Shown here: piece by piece, positions 26,496 to 36,049 of the stretch
How the letters are laid out: every line of letters begins with the position of its first letter
Position numbering within the stretch: position 1 is the first letter of the stretch
DNA from: Nocardioides sp.
GTDB taxonomy: Bacteria; Actinomycetota; Actinomycetes; Propionibacteriales; Nocardioidaceae
Length of the DNA: 59,353 nt
Direction: 5' to 3'
Assembly (NCBI GenBank): GCA_025924815.1
Contig: JAICHQ010000010.1
Coordinates: forward strand, 1-59,353
Notes under the pieces: generated by a model
What the model was told of the DNA's origin: nothing
The model's database searches: none
Seen by the model: only the letters and a program-made list of their open reading frames with translations
Translations under genes and position numbers: made by a program

Positions 26496-27860
26496 GTGAC
26501 CGACGAGCACCCCGGCAGCAGCGACGACACCACGCCGCTGTCCGCGTCCGACGGTGACAGCTGGCTCCCCGCGCGAGAGCAGAGCCCGCCGCACCAGTGG
26601 GTGCCCCCAGGGCCGCCCCCGGGGTACGGTCCGACCGGCCCGGGAACCGGCCCCGGCACGCCGTACGCCGGACCGCTCGACGCGGGGCGACCGGCCTACC
26701 TGCCACCCGGGACCCAGCCCTATCCGGTGCAGCATCGCCCGCCCGAGCCCACGCGTGGCCGGGTCCCCGGCTGGCTCTGGCCGGTCGTGTCCGGCCTTGC
26801 GCTGGTGATCGGCGTGATCGGCGGTGTGGTCGGCGGCGCCGTCTACGAGAACCTTCACAGCAGTGCCACCGAGGGCCAGGTCAGCGGCGGCCTCGGCGCG
26901 GCGGGCGTCGAGTCGCGCGCCCCGCTGCCGCAGGGCAACCACTCCGTCGCCTCGGTGGCGCGGCGCCTGTTGCCCAGCACGATCCAGGTGCTCGCCCAGT
27001 ACCAGGGCAAGAAGGACGGTGCCACGGGCTCGGGCTTCGTGCTCGATCGGTCCGGTCACTTCATCACCAACAACCACGTCGTGGCCGACGCCGTCGCCCA
27101 CGACGGCCCGATCGAGATCGTCGACCAGAACGGCGACAAGTACGACGCGACCGTGGTCGGGCGGAGCCCCACCTACGACCTGGCCGTCCTCTACGTCAAG
27201 AGCGGCCCGCGACTGCCGCCGGCGAGCCTCGGCTCGGCCCGGGTGCTGAACGTCGGTGACCCGGTCGTGGCGTTCGGCTCGCCACTGGGCCTGAGCTCGA
27301 CGGTCACCGCCGGCATCGTCAGCGCGCTCAACCGGCCGGTCACCACCAGCGACACCGGCTCCGACTCCTCCTACATCAACGCCGTGCAGACCGACGCGGC
27401 GATCAACCCCGGCAACTCCGGCGGGCCGCTCGTCGACCTGTCGGGCCGGGTTGTCGGCGTGAACTCCGCGATCGCCACCACCGGCAGCAGCGGATCGGGG
27501 GAGGCCGGCAACATCGGCGTCGGGTTCGCGATCCCGATCGACCAGGTGAAGATCACCGCCGACCAGATCCTGCGCACCGGCGAGGCGCGCTATCCGGTGA
27601 TCGGCGCGACCGTCAACACCGGCGACGGCTCCGACACCGGCGCGAGGATCCTCAAGGTCACCTCCGACAGCCCCGCCTCGAAGGCGGGCCTGCACACGGG
27701 AGACGTGGTGACCGCGATCGCGGGCGACAAGGTCGCCGACGGGGTCGCGCTGATCGTGGCGATCCGCTCGCACCAGCCCGGGGACACCGTCCGGTTCACG
27801 ATCCGGCGCGGTGGCGAGCAGATGACCCTGCGCATCACGTTGGGCTCGCAGGTCGGCTGA
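26496..27860 (+). CDS. htrA: HtrA/DegP-like membrane serine protease with PDZ domain
   Basis: The 454-residue protein has a long Pro/Gly-rich cytoplasmic N-terminus (1-85), one membrane helix (about 90-115), a trypsin-like domain and a C-terminal PDZ domain (about 360-450). The catalytic triad is intact: His in ITNNHVVAD (about 194), Asp in YDLAVLYVK (about 228) and Ser in NPGNSGGPL (about 308). It probably degrades or senses misfolded envelope proteins outside the cell. It is the third gene of the sigE module, so SigE likely controls it, though no separate ECF promoter is seen before it. Confidence 0.85.
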   Translation: MTDEHPGSSDDTTPLSASDGDSWLPAREQSPPHQWVPPGPPPGYGPTGPGTGPGTPYAGPLDAGRPAYLPPGTQPYPVQHRPPEPTRGRVPGWLWPVVSGLALVIGVIGGVVGGAVYENLHSSATEGQVSGGLGAAGVESRAPLPQGNHSVASVARRLLPSTIQVLAQYQGKKDGATGSGFVLDRSGHFITNNHVVADAVAHDGPIEIVDQNGDKYDATVVGRSPTYDLAVLYVKSGPRLPPASLGSARVLNVGDPVVAFGSPLGLSSTVTAGIVSALNRPVTTSDTGSDSSYINAVQTDAAINPGNSGGPLVDLSGRVVGVNSAIATTGSSGSGEAGNIGVGFAIPIDQVKITADQILRTGEARYPVIGATVNTGDGSDTGARILKVTSDSPASKAGLHTGDVVTAIAGDKVADGVALIVAIRSHQPGDTVRFTIRRGGEQMTLRITLGSQVG

Positions 27861-27871
27861 CTCCTCCAGGC

Positions 27872-28123
27872 TCAGTCGTCGGGGGACTCGCCCTTCGCCT
27901 CGCCCTCGGTGAACGGGTGGGCGTCGACGAAGGCGCGCGCCTGGTCGTACATGCGGGCGATGTAGTCCTCGAGCTGGGACGCCTCGACGCGCCACTGCCC
28001 CCGGCCGCCGATCTTGATCGCCGGCAGGTCGCCGCGGCGGACCAGCGCGTACACCTGGGCGCTGGAGGTGTTGAGAACCTCGGCGACGTCCGCGAGCGTG
28101 AGGAACCGCGTGCTGGGAGGCAT
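27872..28123 (-). CDS. Helix-turn-helix protein (excisionase/MerR-like HTH_17)
   Basis: The 83-residue protein consists of a winged helix-turn-helix of the excisionase/BldC type. FLTLADVAEVLNTSSAQVYA then LVRRGDLPAIKIGGRGQWRV (about 6-48) has the usual RGxLPAxKxGxxWRxxxxxLxxY layout. The C-terminus is acidic. Such proteins act as small DNA-binding regulators or, in mobile elements, as excisionases; no integrase lies nearby, so regulation is more likely. The ATG at 28123 was chosen over 24 upstream codons because the HTH starts immediately. It is divergent from the cpaB-like gene. Confidence 0.72.
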   Translation of the reverse strand: MPPSTRFLTLADVAEVLNTSSAQVYALVRRGDLPAIKIGGRGQWRVEASQLEDYIARMYDQARAFVDAHPFTEGEAKGESPDD

Positions 28124-28224
28124 GTGGCCATCGTTGCACGTGTGACCGAGCGGGCGCCGTGTCCCGGTGGCCGCCTGTGGAGGAGGGGCTGCCATGCCGC
28201 CCGGATCGGGGCCATGATGAGCCC

Positions 28225-28887
28225 GTGAATCTCGGGATCACGGACATACCTGCCGCCAGGCGCGCCTCGGCACCCGGCTGGCGCGATCCTCGCCTGTGGG
28301 TGGGTGTGGCGATCGTGGCCGCGTCGGTCCTCGTCGGAGCTCTCGTGCTCGGATCGTCCGACCGGACCGTTCCGGTCTGGGCGGTCAACGACTCGCTGGG
28401 GGCCGGGCACGCGCTCACCGCCGACGACCTCGCCGTACGCCGGGTCCGCTTCGACGGCTCCGACGCCGACTCCCTCTACTTCCGTGCCGACGAGCAGCTG
28501 CCCGCCGACCTGCGGCTCAGCCGCGACGTCGGTGCGGGTGAGCTGCTGCCGCGTGCGGCCGTGGCACCGGTCACCGACCGCGATGTGCGTCAGGTGCCGG
28601 TGTCGGTCTCCCCGGACCAGGTGCCGGGATCGGTGGGCGTGGGGGATGCCGTCGACGTCTACGTACGACCGGCCACGCGTAGCGGCTGTGCAGACTCCTC
28701 GGTGTGCGACGGGCGACCGGCGCTGTCGGGCGTCAGGGTGCTCGAGGCACCGGCCGCCGACGAGACGTTCGGCTCCGACGGCACCCGGATGCTCGTGCTC
28801 GGCATGTCCGGCACCGAGGCCCGGCGCTTCTTCCAGGTGCTCGCCGCGACCGACGACGCCGCGCTGACCGTCGTCGGCCGCGGCTGA
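28225..28887 (+). CDS. SAF-domain protein (CpaB/RcpC-like pilus assembly)
   Basis: The 220-residue protein has one N-terminal membrane helix (about 28-46) followed by a SAF domain (about 50-115; HALTADDLAVRRVRF, then SRDVGAGELLPRAAV). This is the layout of CpaB/RcpC, which sits at the outer side of Flp/Tad pilus machines. Residues 120-215 resemble the RcpC C-terminal part (VPVSVSPDQVPGSVGVGDAVDVYV). The other tad genes (tadA, B, C, flp) are not in the window, so a pilus role is only inferred. The GTG at 28225 is 12 nt upstream-coupled to the CpaE-like gene. Confidence 0.62.
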   Translation: MNLGITDIPAARRASAPGWRDPRLWVGVAIVAASVLVGALVLGSSDRTVPVWAVNDSLGAGHALTADDLAVRRVRFDGSDADSLYFRADEQLPADLRLSRDVGAGELLPRAAVAPVTDRDVRQVPVSVSPDQVPGSVGVGDAVDVYVRPATRSGCADSSVCDGRPALSGVRVLEAPAADETFGSDGTRMLVLGMSGTEARRFFQVLAATDDAALTVVGRG

Positions 28888-28899
28888 GGCGGAGGGGTC

Positions 28900-30156
28900 G
28901 TGATCGTCGTCCTCGTGGTGGCGGCGGGGGCCGCCTGGGAGTCCCCGGTGATGGCGCTGATCGGCGCTCGCGCCGGGATGGTCGTGCTCAAGCGCTGCGT
29001 CGACGTCGACGAGCTGCTGGCGACCAGCAGCGCGGGGCAGGCCGACGCGGCGGTCGTCGCGCTCGACGCGCCCGGCCTCGACCAGACCGCTGTCGAGGCC
29101 CTCCGGCGGCACCAGGTCCGGGTCGTGGCCGTCGGCCCGGACTCGGAGACCGGTCGGACCCGCGCGGCACGCATCGGCGTGGACGTGCTGCTCGACCACG
29201 ACGACCTCGACCGGCTGCCCGACGCGCTCGAGGCCGAGGGCCCGGCTCCCGACCCGGTCCCGGCCGACCGTCCGGCGCTCGCCGTCGACCCCGGCGAGAC
29301 CGGACGGATCCTCGCCGTCTGGGGACCCGCCGGGGCGCCGGGCCGGACGACCGTGGCCACGTCCCTCGCCGCCGCGGTCGCCCGGCGGGGCCTGCGCACC
29401 GTCCTCGTCGACGCCGATCCCTACGGCGGCTCCGTCGCTGCGCACCTCGGCGTGCTCGACGAGGTCTCCGGCCTGCTCAGCGCGGCCCGCCTCACGTCCG
29501 ACGGGGTGCTGGAGTCCCGGTTCGCGTCGGTGCAACGAGCCCTCGGCGACCGGCTCACGGTGGTCACCGGCCTTCCGCGTGGCGAGCGGTACGTCGAGGT
29601 GCGCGCCGGCGTCGTCGAGCACCTCCTGGAGGTGGCCCGCGGCCACGGGAACGTCGTGGTCGACACCGGCTTCTGCCTCGAGGACGAACCCGCCGGCGGT
29701 CCGGTCACCCGGCCCGGACGCAACCAGCTGACCCTCGGCGCTCTCGACGTGGCCGACGAGGTGCTCGTGGTCGGCACGGCCGACCCCGTGGGCCTCTCCC
29801 GGCTGGCGCGTGCCCTGGTCGACCTGCGCGAGCGCAGTCCGGCCGTGCCCGTACGCGTGGTCGTCAACCGGATGCGTCCGTCCCTCGGCTGGTCCGAGCG
29901 CGACATCGTGGGCATGGTCGAGGGCTTCGCCCGGCTCGCCGGTGTCCACTTCCTGCCCGACGACCGGGCGGCCGTGGACCGGGCGCTGACCACGGGCACG
30001 AACGTGCCCGAGGCGGGCGACTCCGAGCTGGGCCGGGCTCTGACCGGCCTGGCCGACGCGGTGGTGCCACCGCCCGCACCTCGTCGCCGCCACGAGCGCA
30101 GGCCGCTTCTGAGCCGGGTCAGGTCGAGAACAGCAGGTACAGGCCGCCGACGGTGA
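28900..30156 (+). CDS. ParA/MinD-superfamily ATPase, CpaE-like
   Basis: The 418-residue protein has an N-terminal receiver-like domain without phosphorylation residues (about 1-110) and a ParA/MinD-type ATPase domain (about 130-370). The deviant Walker A reads VWGPAGAPGRTTVA at about 145-158, with Arg instead of the usual Lys before TT. The Walker A' Asp follows in VLVDADPYGG. This is the CpaE/TadZ pattern that places Tad pili. The C-terminus is basic. Its 3' end overlaps the convergent membrane-protein gene by 38 bp. Confidence 0.66.
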   Translation: MIVVLVVAAGAAWESPVMALIGARAGMVVLKRCVDVDELLATSSAGQADAAVVALDAPGLDQTAVEALRRHQVRVVAVGPDSETGRTRAARIGVDVLLDHDDLDRLPDALEAEGPAPDPVPADRPALAVDPGETGRILAVWGPAGAPGRTTVATSLAAAVARRGLRTVLVDADPYGGSVAAHLGVLDEVSGLLSAARLTSDGVLESRFASVQRALGDRLTVVTGLPRGERYVEVRAGVVEHLLEVARGHGNVVVDTGFCLEDEPAGGPVTRPGRNQLTLGALDVADEVLVVGTADPVGLSRLARALVDLRERSPAVPVRVVVNRMRPSLGWSERDIVGMVEGFARLAGVHFLPDDRAAVDRALTTGTNVPEAGDSELGRALTGLADAVVPPPAPRRRHERRPLLSRVRSRTAGTGRRR

Positions 30157-31456
30157 AGACGATCATCGCCGCCAGCAGGGGCAGCTGGCCGGTGAGCTGG
30201 TGCTTCTTCGGCAGCAGCTTGATCGCCCGCTCGTGGGCGGCTACGACGCCGACGACATGCCCCGCCACGACCGCGATCACCTTGCTGTCGGCCAGGAAGG
30301 TGGGGTGGTACGACAGCCAGTAGGAGACCCGCAGGGTGCCGGTGCCGAAGATGTTGCTGCCGTCGCTGAGGGGGTCGCTGGCCTGGATCAGGGTCTGGGT
30401 GCCGATCTCGACGAAGTAGCTGAGGTAGTGGGCGACGATGTAGCCGACGACGATCGGGATGACCGAGAAGGCCAGCTGGTCGGGGAGCCGGCGGCGTGGC
30501 TGGTCGGGCCCCACCCCGGTGGCCACGCAGGCCAGCCAGAAGATCAGGCCGACGACCAGGCAGAAGGCCAGCAGGCCGAGGTTGTTCTGCAGGTACGTCG
30601 AGTAGCCGGTGTCCTGGGTGAAGCTCAGCCAGCGGGTCGACTCCCGGAAGGCATCGAACGCCGTGCTGCCGAACAGCACCGCGATCACGCCGATGAGACC
30701 CGGGGTGGGCGGCGTCGAGTCGAGGTTGGCAAGGGGGCTGCGCAGGACCAGCCGGCCGTCGCGACGACCCCAGATCGAGAGTCGGGCGACCAGCGAGGAG
30801 TAGACCTCGAACGGGTCGGCGCGGGCGTAGAACGTGTTCCCGAACAGCGCGCCGCCGATGATCATCAGGCCCAGGTACACCCCGCACCACAGGCGCACGG
30901 GGGACAGGTCCACGTTGTGCGGGTAGACCAGCTCCATCCACACGAACGCGAACAACCCGACGGCCGCCGGCCACATCCCCAGCCGGGCCGGATAGTCGAC
31001 GAGGCCCTCGTCGGGGTCGCCCCCGGAGACGCGGGCGATGCCCGTGGTGATCAGCCGGAACGGGCTGACCGCGCGCCAGACCCTGCCCAGGAACAGGGAG
31101 GCGACGGGGACGCCCACCCAGATCCAGACGTAGAAGATGCCGAAGATCGGGTTGATCAGCAGGTCCCTGCCGGCCACGGCGACCAGGACCAGATAGGCCA
31201 GGGCGAGCAGTCCGACCAGGCGCAGGACGCCTCGCCAGGCGACGGAGTCGACGAACTCCGCCAGCCAGCTGGGGGCCGGACGGCCGCTCGTGGCGGCGTC
31301 GTACCGCGGCTGTCGCCAGGCGAGTACGAGCACCACGAACGAGACCGCGACGGCGGCCGCCGCACCGAGGATCGCGAGCTCGCGTGAGATGGGCAGGTCC
31401 TGGGCGCCGCCCAGCCCGTGCTCGGGGAGCAGGCTCCCGATCACCACGACGGTCAC
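30119..31456 (-). CDS. Polytopic membrane protein of unknown function (about 12 helices)
   Basis: The 445-residue protein is strongly hydrophobic with about 11-12 predicted helices. It has conserved-looking loops: a WRAVSPFRLITTG motif (about 140), NTFYARADPFEVYS (about 218) and SYWLSYHPTFLADSKVIAVV (about 370). I recall actinobacterial relatives annotated as fenitrothion hydrolase, but nothing here shows hydrolase residues. Its start overlaps the stop of the upstream cupredoxin-like lipoprotein (GTGA), so the two are translationally coupled and may work together, perhaps in electron or metal transfer. The C-terminus overlaps the cpaE-like gene by 38 bp. Confidence 0.72.
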   Translation of the reverse strand: MTVVVIGSLLPEHGLGGAQDLPISRELAILGAAAAVAVSFVVLVLAWRQPRYDAATSGRPAPSWLAEFVDSVAWRGVLRLVGLLALAYLVLVAVAGRDLLINPIFGIFYVWIWVGVPVASLFLGRVWRAVSPFRLITTGIARVSGGDPDEGLVDYPARLGMWPAAVGLFAFVWMELVYPHNVDLSPVRLWCGVYLGLMIIGGALFGNTFYARADPFEVYSSLVARLSIWGRRDGRLVLRSPLANLDSTPPTPGLIGVIAVLFGSTAFDAFRESTRWLSFTQDTGYSTYLQNNLGLLAFCLVVGLIFWLACVATGVGPDQPRRRLPDQLAFSVIPIVVGYIVAHYLSYFVEIGTQTLIQASDPLSDGSNIFGTGTLRVSYWLSYHPTFLADSKVIAVVAGHVVGVVAAHERAIKLLPKKHQLTGQLPLLAAMIVFTVGGLYLLFST

Positions 31457-31827
31457 CGGGCGACGAGCTTGAACAGCACCCTGTCGAGTGTGTGCGACTC
31501 GACGGTGACCTGGGTGGGTGCCGGGATCGGGTCGACGGTGAACGTCTGGTCGGCACCGGCCTGGTACTCGAACTTCTGCTCCTTCGGCGAGGAGTGGACG
31601 TGGATCTCACCGGGCTTGTCCGCGGTCACGACGAACTCGATGGGCTGACCGACCTGGACGTCGATCTGGCTGCCGTTGGGGGTCATGTCGCTGCCCTTGA
31701 ACGTGATGTCGATCTTCTTCACCGGCAGGGACGAGCCGTCGGTGCCGGAGCTGGCGCCGCCGCCGCAGGCGGACAGGGTCAGGGCACCGAGCAGGGCGAC
31801 CGCGAGGGCCGCGACCAGACGACGCAT
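31453..31827 (-). CDS. Cupredoxin-like lipoprotein
   Basis: The 124-residue protein has a lipoprotein signal peptide with lipobox LSAC (Cys at about 21) and a Ser/Gly linker. A single cupredoxin-like beta domain follows, containing IDVQVGQPIEFVVTADKPGE and the histidines of IHVHSSPKEQKF. The full set of copper ligands (His-Cys-His-Met) is not present, so copper binding is doubtful. It should be anchored on the outer face of the membrane. It is coupled to the downstream membrane protein by an overlapping start. Confidence 0.7.
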   Translation of the reverse strand: MRRLVAALAVALLGALTLSACGGGASSGTDGSSLPVKKIDITFKGSDMTPNGSQIDVQVGQPIEFVVTADKPGEIHVHSSPKEQKFEYQAGADQTFTVDPIPAPTQVTVESHTLDRVLFKLVAR

Positions 31828-31948
31828 GGGAGGGTGGCCTTTCTCGCAACGGACGGAGCCGGCCCGTCGGAGGGCCTCTGTCAGAATCCCATGCGGGACA
31901 AGTCACCCACGGACGGGGTGAACCAGGCCGAGGTCACAGGGGTGGAGC

Positions 31949-33394
31949 ATGGGTGAGCGGCTGCGGGCGCGAGACCTGGCGTTCCTCACCGCCGAGACCC
32001 CGACCACGCCTCGGCACAACGCCACCGTCGAGATCTTCGACCCCGGCACGTCGGGCTTCGACCATGCCACCCTGACCCGGCTGATCGCCGACCGGATCGC
32101 GTTCGTCCCCCGCTACCGGCAGCGGGTACGCAGGGTGCCGGGACACCTGGCGAACCCCGTCTGGGTCGACGACCCTCACCTCGACCTGGGCTACCACGTC
32201 CGCAGGTCGGCGCTGCCCCGTCCGGGCAGCCTCGACCAGCTGCGGGAGCTGGTGGCACGGATCGTCTCGCGCCCGCTCGACCGGCACCGGCCCTTGTGGG
32301 AGGTCTACTTCGTCGAGGGGCTGGCCGAGGGCCGGGTAGCGGTGCTGACCAAGGCCCACCAGGCGCTCGTCGACGGCGCCCAGGTCGTCGACCTGGCCCA
32401 GGTCCTGCTCGACCGCACCCCCGAGCGGCGCGAGCTCGGCGCCGACCCGTGGCGCCCCGAGCGACAGGTCGGGTCCGCGGGTCTCGTGGTCGACGCGGTC
32501 CGCGACTCGCTGCTCTCCCCGCTGACCACGGTCGACACCGCACGCGGCCTGACCGACGCCTGGCGCCTCGGTGCCGACGCCTCGGCCCGCCGCGTGGTCT
32601 CGGTCGTCGGCGCCCTCGCCGGACGGCGTACCGACCCGGGCACCCCGATCGGCGGCACCCTCTCCCAGCAGCGCCGGTTCGTCACGGTCCGGCGCTCCCT
32701 GGCCGACCACCGGGCCGTGCGTGACGGCCACGGCGGCACCGTCAACGACGTCATCCTCGCCACCGTGACCGGTGGCCTGCGCACCTGGCTGATGACGCGC
32801 GCGGAGTCGCTCGCGGGGCTGCGCCAGGTGCGCGCGGTGGTGCCGGTCTCCGTGCACGACCAGGAGCTCCAGGCGACCTCGGTCGGCTCCCAGATCGCGC
32901 CCCACTTCGTCGACCTCCCCGTCGGCGAGCCGAGCCCGGTGGTGCGGCTCCACCAGGTCTCCTACTCCTTCCAGGCACACAAGGAGACCGGCCGTGCGGT
33001 GGCCGCCGACCGCATCGCCGGCGTCGCCGGCTTCGCCCCGTCGACGTTCCATGCGATCGGTTCGCGGGTCGCGGCCGAGCAGCTGCGCCGCGGCATCCAG
33101 ATCGTCGTCACCAACGTGCCGGGGCCGCAGTCGCCGCTGTACGCCGCCGGCGCCGTCATGGAGCAGACCTACCCGGTGCCCCCGCTCCTGCCCGGCCACT
33201 CGCTCGCGATCGGCGTGACGTCGTACGACGGCCAGGTGTTCTACGGCGTGACCGCGGACCGCGACCTCGTGCCGGACGCCGACCTGTTCGCGACCTGCCT
33301 CTCCGAGGCGCTCGACGAGCTGCTCGACACCACCGGCGAGCGGCGCCCCCAGGTGCCCCGCGGCCGAGGCCGGCGTACGCCGCGGAAGTCGTGA
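31949..33394 (+). CDS. Wax ester synthase/DGAT-family acyltransferase, catalytic His replaced
   Basis: The 481-residue protein has the WS/DGAT N-terminal domain (about 1-260) and the C-terminal DUF1298 domain (about 320-465). Enzymes of this family make triacylglycerol or wax esters from acyl-CoA using HHxxxDG. Here the motif reads H137-Q138-A-L-V-D142-G143. The first His is kept but the second, the general base, is Gln. I recall this HQ version in other actinobacterial paralogues, so it is probably a conserved subfamily with changed or lost acyltransfer activity, not a recent mutation. The ATG at 31949 follows GGGGTGGAGC. The next gene starts in the stop codon (GTGA). Confidence 0.78.
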   Translation: MGERLRARDLAFLTAETPTTPRHNATVEIFDPGTSGFDHATLTRLIADRIAFVPRYRQRVRRVPGHLANPVWVDDPHLDLGYHVRRSALPRPGSLDQLRELVARIVSRPLDRHRPLWEVYFVEGLAEGRVAVLTKAHQALVDGAQVVDLAQVLLDRTPERRELGADPWRPERQVGSAGLVVDAVRDSLLSPLTTVDTARGLTDAWRLGADASARRVVSVVGALAGRRTDPGTPIGGTLSQQRRFVTVRRSLADHRAVRDGHGGTVNDVILATVTGGLRTWLMTRAESLAGLRQVRAVVPVSVHDQELQATSVGSQIAPHFVDLPVGEPSPVVRLHQVSYSFQAHKETGRAVAADRIAGVAGFAPSTFHAIGSRVAAEQLRRGIQIVVTNVPGPQSPLYAAGAVMEQTYPVPPLLPGHSLAIGVTSYDGQVFYGVTADRDLVPDADLFATCLSEALDELLDTTGERRPQVPRGRGRRTPRKS

Positions 33395-33756
33395 CCCGCA
33401 TCTACGTGCCGGCCACGCTGCCGTCGCTGGCCGCGCTCGAGCAGCACGGGTCCCTCGACCCCGGCGACGACGTCGTGGTCGCCGCCGACGACTCCGCGGA
33501 CCCCGAGTCCACCGAGTACGACGCGCTGCTCACGGCGGCGGAGACCTCCGCCGTGCTCGCGGCCGAGCTCGACCCGGGACTGCGGCGGCGGGTGGTGGTG
33601 GTCGCGGAGGTCACCGCCGTCGGCGAGACGGTGGCGCTCGCCGACGTCGTCGCGGTCCTTGCCGACGCCGAGGACCTCCCCGACGGCGCCGACCCCGACG
33701 ACCTGGGCGACCTCGGCTGGTATGCCACCCAGGAGATCCCCGACCTGCTCGGCTGA
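33391..33756 (+). CDS. DUF6912 protein
   Basis: The 121-residue protein has the start VTRIYVPATLPSLAALEQHG typical of the small actinobacterial DUF6912 family, then an acidic, Ala/Val-rich alpha/beta domain. No catalytic residues or membrane segments were seen. The GTG lies within the stop codon of the WS/DGAT-like gene (GTGA overlap), so it is translationally coupled and probably functionally linked to it. The function is unknown. Confidence 0.68.
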   Translation: MTRIYVPATLPSLAALEQHGSLDPGDDVVVAADDSADPESTEYDALLTAAETSAVLAAELDPGLRRRVVVVAEVTAVGETVALADVVAVLADAEDLPDGADPDDLGDLGWYATQEIPDLLG

Positions 33757-33792
33757 ATTGAGCGGCCGGGTGCGGTCTGAGAGCATCGCAGC

Positions 33793-35421
<1,629 letters not shown>

Positions 35422-35439
35422 CGCCGAGTCGCAGAGGGG

Positions 35440-35946
35440 TCAGGAGCGCCACTCGCCGCTGAGCCATTTCACGCCGACCTTGTTCTGGGCGTCGAAGGCC
35501 TTGGTCACGAAGCCGGCGACGAGGTCCTCGAGCTTGCCGCCGACCAGGGGGACGGAGACCTTCACCGCGAGGTCGATCTGCTGCACGACGTCGTCGCCGG
35601 TCTGCGTCAGGCGGGTCGATCCGGTCAGGTCGCCCGGCTTGCCCGGGATGGTGACGTGGATGGTCGACGCGGAGGGTGAGCTCCACGACTCCTGCTGGAC
35701 GAAGCGGATCTGGCTGCCCACCAGCCTCTGCGCGAACCCGGGGATCCGGTCGGTGCCGTGCGCCTGCTCCAGGCGCACCTCCATCCCGTCGTCCATCCCG
35801 TCGCCGGAGCGCGTGACGTCGCAGGCGAAGTCGGTCACCCGTTGGTAGTCGCCGACCGCCGTCCGGTACGCCGGGTCCGCGAGCATCGCGTAGACGTCCT
35901 CGACCGTGGTGCCCGGGTAGATCAGGGTGTGGTTCACGCGCTTCAT
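35440..35946 (-). CDS. DUF2505 protein (START/SRPBCC-like)
   Basis: The 168-residue protein fits DUF2505, an actinobacterial family with the helix-grip fold of polyketide cyclase/START proteins. It shows MKRVNHTLIYPGTTVEDVYA, then DPAYRTAV, and a C-terminal helix beginning GGKLEDLVAGF. Such proteins bind hydrophobic ligands; no function is established. The ATG at 35946 starts the conserved MKxxxH segment. It is divergent from gdhB and convergent with pruA. Confidence 0.72.
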   Translation of the reverse strand: MKRVNHTLIYPGTTVEDVYAMLADPAYRTAVGDYQRVTDFACDVTRSGDGMDDGMEVRLEQAHGTDRIPGFAQRLVGSQIRFVQQESWSSPSASTIHVTIPGKPGDLTGSTRLTQTGDDVVQQIDLAVKVSVPLVGGKLEDLVAGFVTKAFDAQNKVGVKWLSGEWRS

Positions 35947-36036
35947 GTGCACATCATGCCGACAGCCCGGGCCCGCCCCACCGATTCCGTCGCGCACCAC
36001 CCGCACGCCGGGTTGGTACGCGGTTGGCGGGAGTCC

Positions 36037-36042
36037 TAATCT
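36037..36042 (+). promoter_or_regulatory. -10 element (TAATCT) of a probable leaderless gdhB promoter
   Basis: TAATCT ends 7 nt before the GTG at 36050 and favours that start over the ATG at 36056. No ribosome site is present. Confidence 0.45.
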
Positions 36043-36049
36043 CGGGGTT

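Noticed and set aside
27872..28123. Excisionase of an integrated element
   Set aside because: No integrase, att-like repeats or composition change nearby; a small HTH regulator is more likely.
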